DNA from: Sutterella wadsworthensis
Lineage (GTDB): Bacteria; Pseudomonadota; Gammaproteobacteria; Burkholderiales; Burkholderiaceae_F
Assembly: GCF_003315195.1 (NCBI RefSeq)
Contig: NZ_QNRV01000010.1
Span: forward strand, 1 to 64,000
DNA length: 64,000 bases
Direction: 5' to 3'
Position numbers and translations under genes: made by a program. The stretch's first letter is position 1; the number at the start of each line of letters is the position of its first letter. This document shows, one piece after another, positions 28,157 to 36,591 of the stretch. The notes below the pieces were generated by a model that was not told the origin of the DNA, did not search any database, and saw only the letters and a program-made list of their open reading frames with translations.

Positions 28157-28191
28157 TGAGGGACTAGAAATCCTTTCAAGCTAGTCCCTCA
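28157..28191 (-). terminator. Hairpin directly after the molybdoenzyme gene
   Basis: 11-bp arms (28157-28167 with 28181-28191) ending 10 bases past the molybdoenzyme stop codon on the minus strand. There is no clear T-run, so it may act with the perfect hairpin at 28104-28136. Confidence 0.5.
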
Positions 28192-28201
28192 AGCGATTGG
28201 A

Positions 28202-30757
28202 TTATTTGACTGCGTTCACCCTGCGCGGCTGATTGAAAACACGAACGGGCGGCACCTCATCCTTCCAGAGCGAAACTTCCACATTGCCGGTTGAAGAAAC
28301 ATTGCCTCGGGCAATTTTGGAGGTAATAACGTCAATGGCAATCGTATTGGCATTGCCGTGAACATCGATGCGGCCTGCCGGCGTGTTTTCCGGTTCAAAC
28401 CAAGCGCCGTGCTGAATAGAAACCACGCCCGGCTTGATGCGGTCACTGACCTGCAGCCCGCAGAGGCATGCTCCGCGACGGCATTTCACAAGTACGACGT
28501 CGCCATTTTTCAAGCCGCGCACTTGAGCATCCGCAGGGTTCATCCAAACGGGTTCTCGTTCTTCAACCGACCCGCGTCTGGCTGTGTTGACGTTGTCGAG
28601 CTGGCTGTGCATCCGATAGCGTGACTTCGGACTCACAAAAGCCAACGGATACTCCTTCGTTGCTTTAGCGGTACCTTCAATCGGTTCAAAGTAGCTGGGA
28701 TGGCCTTTACAGTCGTCATAGCCATAGCTCGCGAGCTTGGGTGAATAAATCTGGATGAGCCCCGACTCTGTACCTAGGGAGTTGGCTTTTGGATCCTCTC
28801 GGAATGTCTTAAAGGAAACAAACTCTCGGTCCTTTTCTTCCACCTCGAAAAAGAGATACCCCTTCTCCCAGAAATCTTTGAATTCCGGCATGACAATGCC
28901 TTTTCGAGCACCGTTGTTGCGGCAATCGTTGTAGAACTTTTCGATCCACTGCATTTCGGTGCGGCCCTCCGTAAAGGCCTCTTCTATCCCCAAACGCTTA
29001 GCGAGCTGCGTACCAATCCAATAGTCGCTGCGCGACTCGTATTGCGGCTTGATAACCTGCTTCATTGCAACCAGACCGTCATTGGTTTCTGCGCCGATGT
29101 TGGTAATGTCATTGTGCTCAAAGGTCGTGCAGGCCGGCAGCACGATATCGGCGTGACGAGCCGTCGCAGACCATACATAGTCTGCGACGATCACGGTATC
29201 GGGCTTCTTCCAGGCCCTTTCAAGGCGGAAGGTATCGGGATGATGGCAGAACGGATTGCCGCCGCCCCACATCACCAGATGAATATCCGGATAGGTGCAT
29301 TTCTGACCGTCAAAATCAACGGTCGCCCCGGGACGTTCCAACACCTCCGTGATAGCGGCAACAGGAAGCAGTTTTGTAGATTTCCACGGCAAAACCGGGC
29401 GCACTGGCTTGGGCGAACCCGGAAGACCGCTCATGATGGGGCCATTAGAGACCGGCGAACCCGCGCTTGCCGACTGATAGCGAGTGCCGAAGCCGCCGCC
29501 GGGAAGGCCAATTTGACCCAGTACAGCCGCGAGCGTAACAACCATCCAGGAAGTCTGTTCACCGTACTGTGCACGCTGCATGCCGTAGCCAAACATAATC
29601 ATCGTGCGGTGTGCGGCCAGATCCTGCGCAAAGGCACGGATCTTTTGCGCTGGCACACCCGTGATCTCAGCCGCCCACTCCGGCGTCTTTTTCACGCCGT
29701 CCTCTTCACCCAAGAGGTATTTCTTCATCTCCTCCCAGCCGGAGCAGTATTTGGCAAGAAACGCATGATCAGCCTTGCCGGTCACTTCGAGCTCATACAT
29801 CATCGCAGCCATCAGCGCACAGTCGGTACCCGGATTAGGCGCGATCCATTCAGAATCCATATAGGCAGCGGTATCCGTCACCAACGGGTTAACGGAATAG
29901 GTCTTGATGCCCTTCTTTTTAAGAGCGCGGAAATAACCAGCATGGTTGTGCAAAGGCGTAGCCGCATTGACGTCCGCTGTCACGAGCGGATTGCAGGCCC
30001 AAAAGACGATACGTTCCGTGTGCTTCAAAATCACTTCATAAGTCGTCATGCGCGGATTGGAAGTGCCGACAACATACGGCATGATCGACGCATGGGCTGC
30101 CTGACTGTATGAATTGCGCCTGCGTGAGAATCCGCCCATCAGATTGAGCAAACGATTGACGATAACAGTGGCTTGATTGAGCTTGCCAGTGGACTTCCAG
30201 CCGTAAGAGCTCCCATAGACGCCCGACGGACCATAGGTGTCATACACACGTTGAATTTCCTTGGCAGCGAGATCGAGAGCCGTCTCCCAAGAAACACGCA
30301 CAAAGCGGTCTTCGCCACGGCGTTCGCGAGAAGCCGGACCATCTTTGAGGTAGCTTTCACGAACCATCGGATAGTGAATGCGAGCCTCTGAATAAGGCAG
30401 TTCGGCAAGGCCCTCCAAAACAAAGCTCGGCGCATAGTCAAACTCAAAAGGTTTGACACGAGTAATGCGGCCGCCTTGAACGACCGTACGCATGATGCCC
30501 CAGTGCGATGCATTGATGCTCTCGCCTTCATTCAAAATGGACGCGGCCTGCTCAAAGGTGCCCGTCGTATTCAGATCAATACCGGCTGCCGGCACCGGTT
30601 CATACACCATCTTGCTTTGGAGGCCTGCCGTGAATTCTTTCGGAATCTTACGGATATCAGATACCTGCGCCTGCGCCTTTTGAGTGGCCGGGATACCGAC
30701 AGCCAGCCCAGCCGCTGTTGCCGTCTTGAATAAATGACGACGAGAAATATTTGTCAT
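28202..30757 (-). CDS. Periplasmic molybdopterin oxidoreductase, TorA/BisC-type (S- or N-oxide reductase)
   Basis: 851 residues. Tat signal NISRRHLFKTA, so cofactor is loaded in the cytoplasm and the folded enzyme exported. No N-terminal Cys cluster for a 4Fe-4S centre; instead the sequence begins in the TorA/DorA/BisC manner (INASHWGIMRTVVQGGRITR, then KPFEFD). The likely molybdenum ligand is Ser218 in NSYSQAA, aligned to the GDYSTGA motif of TorA. Such single-subunit enzymes reduce TMAO, DMSO, biotin sulfoxide or methionine sulfoxide. No torC-type cytochrome or torD chaperone is adjacent, so the electron donor is unknown. GGAGGG lies 7 bases before the ATG. It stands alone with a long upstream region. 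Confidence 0.88.
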   Translation of the reverse strand: MTNISRRHLFKTATAAGLAVGIPATQKAQAQVSDIRKIPKEFTAGLQSKMVYEPVPAAGIDLNTTGTFEQAASILNEGESINASHWGIMRTVVQGGRITRVKPFEFDYAPSFVLEGLAELPYSEARIHYPMVRESYLKDGPASRERRGEDRFVRVSWETALDLAAKEIQRVYDTYGPSGVYGSSYGWKSTGKLNQATVIVNRLLNLMGGFSRRRNSYSQAAHASIMPYVVGTSNPRMTTYEVILKHTERIVFWACNPLVTADVNAATPLHNHAGYFRALKKKGIKTYSVNPLVTDTAAYMDSEWIAPNPGTDCALMAAMMYELEVTGKADHAFLAKYCSGWEEMKKYLLGEEDGVKKTPEWAAEITGVPAQKIRAFAQDLAAHRTMIMFGYGMQRAQYGEQTSWMVVTLAAVLGQIGLPGGGFGTRYQSASAGSPVSNGPIMSGLPGSPKPVRPVLPWKSTKLLPVAAITEVLERPGATVDFDGQKCTYPDIHLVMWGGGNPFCHHPDTFRLERAWKKPDTVIVADYVWSATARHADIVLPACTTFEHNDITNIGAETNDGLVAMKQVIKPQYESRSDYWIGTQLAKRLGIEEAFTEGRTEMQWIEKFYNDCRNNGARKGIVMPEFKDFWEKGYLFFEVEEKDREFVSFKTFREDPKANSLGTESGLIQIYSPKLASYGYDDCKGHPSYFEPIEGTAKATKEYPLAFVSPKSRYRMHSQLDNVNTARRGSVEEREPVWMNPADAQVRGLKNGDVVLVKCRRGACLCGLQVSDRIKPGVVSIQHGAWFEPENTPAGRIDVHGNANTIAIDVITSKIARGNVSSTGNVEVSLWKDEVPPVRVFNQPRRVNAVK

Positions 30758-31312
30758 ATTAAGACCCTCCTTATGTTATCAAGCTCAGCAACTCTGCTTG
30801 TCGGATAGACCTCTATCAGCATCAATTTTCTTTATTTTGTGAAATGTAAACTCATAAATCACAAAATATTGTGTTTTCATGCACAGCTTCCGGCTTGTGA
30901 AATCCACTCTAATCGTGACGAATTGATATCTAAATTCGTAATTCCACTGCTTATTCTTGTATTAAATAGCGATACTTAAAATGAGGTACGAAATGAGAAT
31001 CGTTTTCACATAATCCAGTCATCAATGATTCCGCTCGGTATTGGGCGATCTATTTGAGGAAAGCATCCGAAGAAATGCGTCTGGCGTCCGCACTCAATCC
31101 AACGCGTTCAGAGAACTGCGACATTTTCTTAAGAGGACTGCCCTAGCCTGCATGAGGCTTCGCAACGCTCCTTCGACGGGCACAACGCACCGATCGCGAG
31201 CATGCTCTAATAATTAAGGACGCCGTCTACTCGTAGAATGACGGCGTCATCTTTTGAAAAATCAAAGTTCTTCAAGATAAGGAAGAGCTTTTTTGCAAAA
31301 AAAGGATTCATC
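30758..31312. promoter_or_regulatory. Divergent regulatory region, molybdoenzyme / Bug transporter protein
   Basis: About 550 bases with no gene. The molybdoenzyme-proximal part is AT-rich and contains cacaa/ttgtg around aaatattt (about 30859-30873) and a perfect acgaatt/aattcgt repeat (about 30918-30939), both candidate operators. The right part contains the hairpin at 31219-31248. No FNR, NarL or sigma-54 site could be assigned with confidence. Confidence 0.4.
31219..31248 (+). terminator. Terminator-like hairpin in the leader of the Bug gene
   Basis: Perfect 9-bp stem gacgccgtc/gacggcgtc (31219-31227 with 31240-31248) followed by atctttt, 65 bases before the start codon at 31313. It has the form of an intrinsic terminator although no gene ends there, so it may be an attenuator or end a short upstream RNA. 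Confidence 0.5.
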
Positions 31313-32311
31313 ATGCAGCGTCGTACTATGTTGGGCGCCATCGGAGCGGTGGCACTCGCAACTGCCGCATCCTTTCCGCTGACCGCCCAAGCGGCGCTCA
31401 AAGGCGAAGGCGGCAATCCCATCCGCATCGTTGTGCCGTATCCGCCGGGAGGCCCGCTCGACGTTTCTGCCCGCGCTATCGCTGATGCGGTTTCGCCTGT
31501 GCTCGGCACGGTGGTCGTGGAAAACCGCCCTGGCGCCGGCGGCAATGTCGGCATGAGCTACGTGAGTCACGCCAAGGGTGACGGCCACACGCTTGTGATG
31601 GGCGTGGTGGCGACGCTTGCCATCAATCCTTCGCTTTATAAGAAGCTGCCCTACGATCCGAAGGGCGACTTCAAACCCGTAACACTCGTCGCCACGGCAG
31701 CCAACGTTCTCGTTATTACGCCCGCATTCTCTGAAAAGACCGGCGTCAAATCGGTGGCTGACCTGATTGCCTACGCCAAAGCTCACCCAGGAAAACTCAA
31801 CTATGCCTCCGGCGGTAATGGTTCTGCCGGGCACATGGCCGGTGAGCTCCTGAAAAACAAGGCGGGCATCGATATCGTTCACATTCCGTTTGCGGGCGCC
31901 TCTCCGGCGCTCCTTTCAGTCATTTCGGGGCAGACCGACCTCATCTTCGACAATCTGGCTAGCGCCGCCGCGAACATTCATGCCGGCAAGCTCATCGCGC
32001 TTGCCGTCACCACGGAAGAACGCACGCCGCTACTCGCCGACGTCCCCACAATGAAGGAAGCCGGTGTTCCCGACTTCGACATTTATACGTGGTTCGGTCT
32101 GATGGTGCCGGGCTCAACGCCCGATGACATCGTCGATGAGCTCAACGCAGCCATCGTTCCGGTTCTGCGTGACCCGGCAACCGTAAAGAAATTCCAAAGC
32201 TTTGGCGCACTGCCCGCGCCTAACACGCCTGCCGAATTTTCCGCCATGGTTGAGCGTGAGGCCGAAAAGTACAAGATGCTCGTGAAGATTTCCGGCGCTC
32301 GCGTCGACTGA
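31313..32311 (+). CDS. Tripartite tricarboxylate transporter solute-binding protein (Bug family)
   Basis: Periplasmic binding protein that delivers carboxylates to the TctBA membrane complex. 332 residues. Signal peptide MQRRTMLGAIGAVAL, ending near AQA-ALKG, with an RR pair (weak Tat-like). Bug-family hallmarks: IRIVVPYPPGGPLD, VENRPGAGGNVG, LTYDPKGDF-type region (YKKLPYDPKGDFKPVTL), HIPFAGASPAL and GLMVPGSTPDD. The start at 31313 has AAAGGA 6 bases upstream; the longer frame from 31238 lacks this and would not begin with a signal peptide. It is followed by a terminator and then tctB and tctA, the classical tctCBA order. The substrate is not deducible. Confidence 0.92.
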   Translation: MQRRTMLGAIGAVALATAASFPLTAQAALKGEGGNPIRIVVPYPPGGPLDVSARAIADAVSPVLGTVVVENRPGAGGNVGMSYVSHAKGDGHTLVMGVVATLAINPSLYKKLPYDPKGDFKPVTLVATAANVLVITPAFSEKTGVKSVADLIAYAKAHPGKLNYASGGNGSAGHMAGELLKNKAGIDIVHIPFAGASPALLSVISGQTDLIFDNLASAAANIHAGKLIALAVTTEERTPLLADVPTMKEAGVPDFDIYTWFGLMVPGSTPDDIVDELNAAIVPVLRDPATVKKFQSFGALPAPNTPAEFSAMVEREAEKYKMLVKISGARVD

Positions 32312-32372
32312 TGTACTCCAATACGGTGTACAGAACGATGACCTCCTCGCCGTTCTGAAAATCTTCCCGAAG

Positions 32373-32414
32373 AAGGAGCCTGTTGACCCATCAACCGGCT
32401 CCTTTGGCTTTTTT
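32373..32414 (+). terminator. Terminator between tctC-like and tctB-like genes
   Basis: aaggagcc/ggctcctt stem (32373-32380 with 32397-32404) with a nested gttga/tcaac pair and a T-run at 32409-32414. It probably causes partial termination so that the binding protein is made in excess over the membrane subunits. Confidence 0.75.
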
Positions 32415-32589
32415 GTTAATTCCGCTTCTGGCTTCACCCTAAGCAGCCCAAACGACTCCCTGTTCAGGCCAGCATTTTTATAATGCGCGCGGAAACAACC
32501 ACACCCCAACCGTATCGACCTGCTGTTCACGTATCCGCGCCCCTGCAATGCGGTCTGCTGCTCAGCACGAAGAAATGGTTGCAACCGCA

Positions 32590-33051
32590 ATGATTAAAAA
32601 TCAAAAAGACTTCGCCGCAGGGCTTTTTTACATCGTGATCGGCCTGTTCGGCGCGACAACACTCGGCGAAAATGAAATCGGCAGCCTCTCACGCATGGGC
32701 CCGGGCTACTTCCCGCTCATCATTTCGACAGGCATCATCCTCACCGGACTGGCCATCGCGGTTAAATCGCTTCTCCTTACGCCGGCGTTGCCCTCAGAAG
32801 GCCGAATTGAGCTCGGCAGACCGTTCTCAGGCCTGCTCATTCTCGGAAGTGTTGCGCTCTATGCCGCAACACTCCTGACACTTGGCTTCGTGCTCTCCAT
32901 CAGCTTGATGGTGATTGCCGCCTCCTGTGCACACCCGCTCTTTCGCCTTCGCGACGCTGTTATTTCCGCGGTAATTCTCACGACGCTTTCAGCGCTGCTT
33001 TTCGTGGGCGGACTTGGACTGATCGTGCCGATGTGGCCGACGTTCTTCTGA
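32590..33051 (+). CDS. tctB: Tripartite tricarboxylate transporter small membrane subunit (TctB family)
   Basis: Small membrane subunit of the TTT carrier, about 153 residues with four hydrophobic segments. It begins MIKNQKDFAAGLFYIVIGLF, the typical TctB start, and has SRMGPGYFPLI, the family's signature. In-frame starts also exist at 32548 and 32575, but without better ribosome-binding sites; 32590 is chosen from family similarity. It lies 17 bases before the large permease gene and is surely co-transcribed with it. Confidence 0.85.
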   Translation: MIKNQKDFAAGLFYIVIGLFGATTLGENEIGSLSRMGPGYFPLIISTGIILTGLAIAVKSLLLTPALPSEGRIELGRPFSGLLILGSVALYAATLLTLGFVLSISLMVIAASCAHPLFRLRDAVISAVILTTLSALLFVGGLGLIVPMWPTFF

Positions 33052-33068
33052 GAGGAGGCACTTAGACC

Positions 33069-34580
33069 ATGGATCTTCTGAACCACCTCCTTATCGGCTT
33101 TGAGAACGCCGTCACCTGGACGAACCTGCTTTACTGCTTCGTCGGCGTGACTTTGGGTACGCTTGTCGGAGTACTGCCAGGCATGGGCCCCGTGGCCACC
33201 GTGGCGATGCTCCTTCCCATCACGTATGCGCTTGACCCGTCCACAGCGCTCATCATGCTCGCAGGCATCTATTACGGTGCGCAGTACGGCGGCTCTACCA
33301 CCGCCATTTTGGTCAACATCCCAGGCGAAGCTTCGGCAGTGGTGACGTGTCTGGACGGCCACCGCCTGGCGCTTGCCGGCCGCGCCGGCGCTGCGCTCGG
33401 CATCGCCGCCATCGGCAGCTTCATCGCCGGATGCTTTGCCACTGTGGTGATTGCCGCCTTTGCTGAACCCCTCACGCAAGTCGCTTTCCAATTCGGCCCC
33501 CGCGAATACTTCAGCCTGATGGTCCTGGGCCTGGTCGGCGCTGTTGTGCTTGCATCCGGCTCGCTCCTGAAAGCGGTCGGCATGATCCTGATCGGCATTC
33601 TGCTCGGCTGCGTCGGCATGGATGTCAATTCCGGAGCGCTCCGATATGTCTTCGGTATTGACGAGCTGATGGACGGCTTTGACTTCGTCGCGCTCTCGAT
33701 GGGCGTCTACGGTTTTGCTGAAATCATCCGCAATCTGGATGTGCTCGGAGACCGAGAAGCCAAGCCCGTTCCTGTGGGCCGCGTACTCCCGTCCAAAAAT
33801 GACCTCAAAATTTCTGCCGGCCCGATTACCCGCGGCACACTGATCGGTTCATTCCTTGGCATTCTCCCGGGCGGCGGCGCACTGCTCTCTTCTTTTGCGT
33901 CCTATACCCTTGAAAAGAAGCTCGCCGGCGAAAAGGCCAATCCGCCCTTTGGACACGGCAACATTCGCGGCGTAGCCGGCCCAGAATCGGCAAACAATGC
34001 CGGCGCACAAACGAGCTTCATTCCGATGCTCACGCTTGGCATTCCGTCTAATGCCGTGATGGCTCTGATGATCGGCGCTCTGATGCTCCACGACATTGCT
34101 CCGGGCCCGCAGGTAATGACCAACAACCCCTCGCTCTTCTGGGGGCTCATCGTTTCCATGTGGATCGGCAACGTCTTCCTCGTGATTCTCAATATCCCGC
34201 TGATCGGTCTTTGGGTGAGGCTTCTGCGCGTGCCGTATCGGCTGCTTTATCCGGCGATCCTCGTTTTCTGCGCGATCGGCGTCTATTCGATCAACAACAA
34301 TCCCTTTGACATCTGGATCACTATCGGCTTCGGCATCTTTGGCTGGATCGTCAATAAACTGGGCTGCGAATGCGCCCCGCTGATCCTTGGTTTCATCCTG
34401 GGCCCGATGCTCGAAGAGAATATGCGCCGAGCGCTGCTGCTCTCCCGCGGCGATCTTTCGACCTTTGTGACCGGCCCGATTTCGGGCAGTCTGCTCGCCG
34501 TCTCAGCCCTTCTCCTTCTCATCGTGATACTCCCGGCCGTGCGTTCGGGACGCGAAAAGGCATTTGCTGAAGAGGATTAG
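33069..34580 (+). CDS. tctA: Tripartite tricarboxylate transporter large permease (TctA family)
   Basis: Membrane channel subunit of the TTT system, 503 residues with about 10-12 membrane segments, the usual size. Signature segments: GTLVGVLPGMGPVATVAMLL, YYGAQYGGSTTAILVNIPGE, the second LGILPGGGALLSSFASY repeat and FGHGNIRGVAGPESANNAG. It works with the binding protein at 31313 and TctB to import a (tri)carboxylate by a cation gradient. GAGGAGG lies about 10 bases before the ATG. A strong terminator follows. Confidence 0.94.
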   Translation: MDLLNHLLIGFENAVTWTNLLYCFVGVTLGTLVGVLPGMGPVATVAMLLPITYALDPSTALIMLAGIYYGAQYGGSTTAILVNIPGEASAVVTCLDGHRLALAGRAGAALGIAAIGSFIAGCFATVVIAAFAEPLTQVAFQFGPREYFSLMVLGLVGAVVLASGSLLKAVGMILIGILLGCVGMDVNSGALRYVFGIDELMDGFDFVALSMGVYGFAEIIRNLDVLGDREAKPVPVGRVLPSKNDLKISAGPITRGTLIGSFLGILPGGGALLSSFASYTLEKKLAGEKANPPFGHGNIRGVAGPESANNAGAQTSFIPMLTLGIPSNAVMALMIGALMLHDIAPGPQVMTNNPSLFWGLIVSMWIGNVFLVILNIPLIGLWVRLLRVPYRLLYPAILVFCAIGVYSINNNPFDIWITIGFGIFGWIVNKLGCECAPLILGFILGPMLEENMRRALLLSRGDLSTFVTGPISGSLLAVSALLLLIVILPAVRSGREKAFAEED

Positions 34581-34622
34581 CGAGGGCCCCCTGACGAGGC
34601 CGCTTCCATACAACTTTTGCGT

Positions 34623-34660
34623 CGTCCGGTTTGCTGTTTTACGGCGAACCGGACGTTTTT
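34623..34660 (+). terminator. Intrinsic terminator after tctA
   Basis: Perfect 9-bp stem cgtccggtt/aaccggacg (34623-34631 with 34647-34655) followed by TTTTT (34656-34660). It lies just before the convergent unknown membrane-protein gene. Confidence 0.85.
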
Positions 34661-34672
34661 CTTCGGAGCGCT

Positions 34673-35314
34673 TCAGAACACTTTGCCGGCAAACACCGTC
34701 CGCAGATGCTCCGTCCAACGGCGAGCCGCCTGCCAGTCGTCCTCCGAGGCGCCAAATGACTGAGCGGACTGGTCCCACCCAGAGAAAGCGAGCAGGTCAC
34801 CGGCTTCGAGCGCCGGCAGGTGAACCCCGGGAAGCGTATCGGCCGACACCAAGTGAAGCCCCATCCTTTTGGGCTCAAGCGTCGGGAAAGCCGCCTCCCA
34901 GCCGAGCATCGGAATGAGAATGCCTTTGCCCGACGATTCACGCTCATGACCCAAAATGACCGGCAGCGCAATGCCGCCTTGAGCGTCTGCCGATGAGTCC
35001 GATGCGCTCTGCTGCGGATTGGGAGCCAGAAGAACAGCCGTTTCTTCCGCCCAAAGCGTCTTTGAACGCCGGCGATCTCGCAGCCATAAAATCGGCCAGA
35101 CCGCAAAGAGCACCCAGAAAGGCGCCGTCAGCACCGCCGAGGCGATGAGGAGTCCCCCCGCGGGCATGCCGCGAAAGGATACAGCTGCGCCAAAGACAGC
35201 CCAAAGCCACCAAACAAGCCAGTAACGGCGCCGGCGCGCCGCAGAAACCGGCGTTTCGACCTGACGGTCGACCAAGTCGAGCGTCGTTTCCTTCGAAGCA
35301 GATTGAGCAGTCAT
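34673..35314 (-). CDS. Unknown inner-membrane protein, last gene of the ntrC-rlmN operon
   Basis: 213 residues, not recognised. Residues 1-28 are polar; two hydrophobic segments follow (about 30-75, YWLVWWLWAVFGAAVSF and GGLLIASAVLTAPFWVLF) separated by a short loop, then an RDRRRSK basic stop and a soluble C-terminal domain of about 130 residues (GWEAAFPTLEPKRMGLHLVS, ALEAGDLLAFSGWD). The topology suggests a cytoplasmic domain on a hairpin anchor. Its ATG overlaps the rlmN stop by 4 bases, so it is translationally coupled to it. No function can be assigned. Confidence 0.75.
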   Translation of the reverse strand: MTAQSASKETTLDLVDRQVETPVSAARRRRYWLVWWLWAVFGAAVSFRGMPAGGLLIASAVLTAPFWVLFAVWPILWLRDRRRSKTLWAEETAVLLAPNPQQSASDSSADAQGGIALPVILGHERESSGKGILIPMLGWEAAFPTLEPKRMGLHLVSADTLPGVHLPALEAGDLLAFSGWDQSAQSFGASEDDWQAARRWTEHLRTVFAGKVF

Positions 35315-36549
35315 GCGTTTGAATTCCGATCATCAAATGGCGTCGCGGTCCGCCGTACGGCCTGCTCTGCACGAGCTTTCGATTCAGCAGAAAGCACTCG
35401 GGCGCGAAGCTGTCCGCAGCCGCCGTCAACGTCTTGCGCGGCGGAATCCCGCAGCGTCGCGACAATGCCGGCTGATTTCAAACGGCGTACGAGATGGGCA
35501 GCATGTTCGCGGTCAGGGCGGCTATAGACGCTCCCATCTACGGCGTTCACAGGAATGAAATTCACCATGGCGTAATGGCCGGTCAGCAGTTCAATCAACC
35601 GATTAACCTCTTCTTCACCGTCATTTACCCCCTGAATCAGCGTCCACTGGTACTGCGTGGGGTAGCCCGTCTTCCGCGCCCAAGCTTCCGCTGCCTCGGT
35701 GAGTGCCTTCACGGTCATTTTTGCTCCGCGGGGCAAAAGCGTTCGGCGCTTCGCATCATCGGTGGTATGGAGCGAAACGGCGAGTGCCGGACGAGCAGAC
35801 ATTCGATTGAGCGCCTCAAAGAGCCGCTCATCCCCCACCGTCGAGATCACCAGGTCTTTATGCCCGAATCCGCCGTAGAGCGCCAGAAACTCCGCTGCAC
35901 GAAGGACATTGTCAAGGTTGTGTGACGGCTCGCCCATCCCCATGAAGACCACCTTTTTGGTCTCTGGACGCAAACGCCGAGCCAACGCGGCCTGCGCCGC
36001 AATTTCCATGTCGGAGAGCTGCCGCACCAGACCGCCCTTGCCTGTCATGCAGAAAACGCAGCCGACGGCGCACCCCATCTGAGTGGAAACGCAAACCCCT
36101 CGACGAGGCAGCAGCACCTCTTCAATGGTCTGACCGTCGGCCAGTGTGAGCAGCAGCCGTTCACTCTCCGGATCCGCTCCGGGATGGCGAGAGCGCACCG
36201 TCAGCACAGCGTCGAGTCGGCTGCGGATGTTCGCAAGGGCCGCCATAAGCACCGCCGGCAGCCGAGCCGCCCGGCTGCGGGCAGGCTGCTCGGCTTCAGC
36301 ACCCAGCGCATCGGGCCATGCCGCACTCGGCGAACCCAGCCAAGCACGGCAGATGCGGCGCAGATGCGCGGGCTTCGCTCCGAGTGCACCGAGGTGCGCT
36401 TCAAAAGCGGCCAGCGACGGGTACGCCAAAGGGCTGCCCGAAGAAGGGGTGGAGCTGATCGACGCATCAGTGCGTTCTGTCTGAGTCATGAAGCTGCTGC
36501 TGGATACGAATGGGGGGCCGTGAAGGAAGTGGCGCGTTGCTGCGGCCAT
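35311..36549 (-). CDS. rlmN: 23S rRNA (adenine-2503-C2)-methyltransferase, RlmN family
   Basis: Radical-SAM enzyme that methylates A2503 of 23S rRNA and A37 of some tRNAs. Iron-sulfur motif CAVGCVFC (Cx3Cx2C) preceded by GVCVSTQMG, GMGEPSHN for SAM binding, and DGGCGQL near the C-terminus with the methyl-carrying cysteine. The N-terminus is longer and poorer in conserved positions than in usual RlmN (412 versus about 370-390 residues). An alternative ATG is at 36489; neither has a strong ribosome-binding site. The more divergent active-site flanks (MTGKGGLVRQ instead of STAQQGF) leave open an RlmN paralogue. It is downstream of the ntrC-linked unknown gene. Confidence 0.85.
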   Translation of the reverse strand: MAAATRHFLHGPPFVSSSSFMTQTERTDASISSTPSSGSPLAYPSLAAFEAHLGALGAKPAHLRRICRAWLGSPSAAWPDALGAEAEQPARSRAARLPAVLMAALANIRSRLDAVLTVRSRHPGADPESERLLLTLADGQTIEEVLLPRRGVCVSTQMGCAVGCVFCMTGKGGLVRQLSDMEIAAQAALARRLRPETKKVVFMGMGEPSHNLDNVLRAAEFLALYGGFGHKDLVISTVGDERLFEALNRMSARPALAVSLHTTDDAKRRTLLPRGAKMTVKALTEAAEAWARKTGYPTQYQWTLIQGVNDGEEEVNRLIELLTGHYAMVNFIPVNAVDGSVYSRPDREHAAHLVRRLKSAGIVATLRDSAAQDVDGGCGQLRARVLSAESKARAEQAVRRTATPFDDRNSNA

Positions 36550-36591
36550 TTTTTCCGATGCGCGACACTATACGCAAACGACGCGTTTTAT

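Noticed and set aside
27968-28159. 63-codon plus-strand frame after the flavoprotein
   Set aside because: It lies across the inverted repeats in a convergent gap and has no ribosome-binding site or family.
29042-30112. 356-codon plus-strand frame opposite the molybdoenzyme
   Set aside because: Shadow frame; no recognisable domain or start signal.
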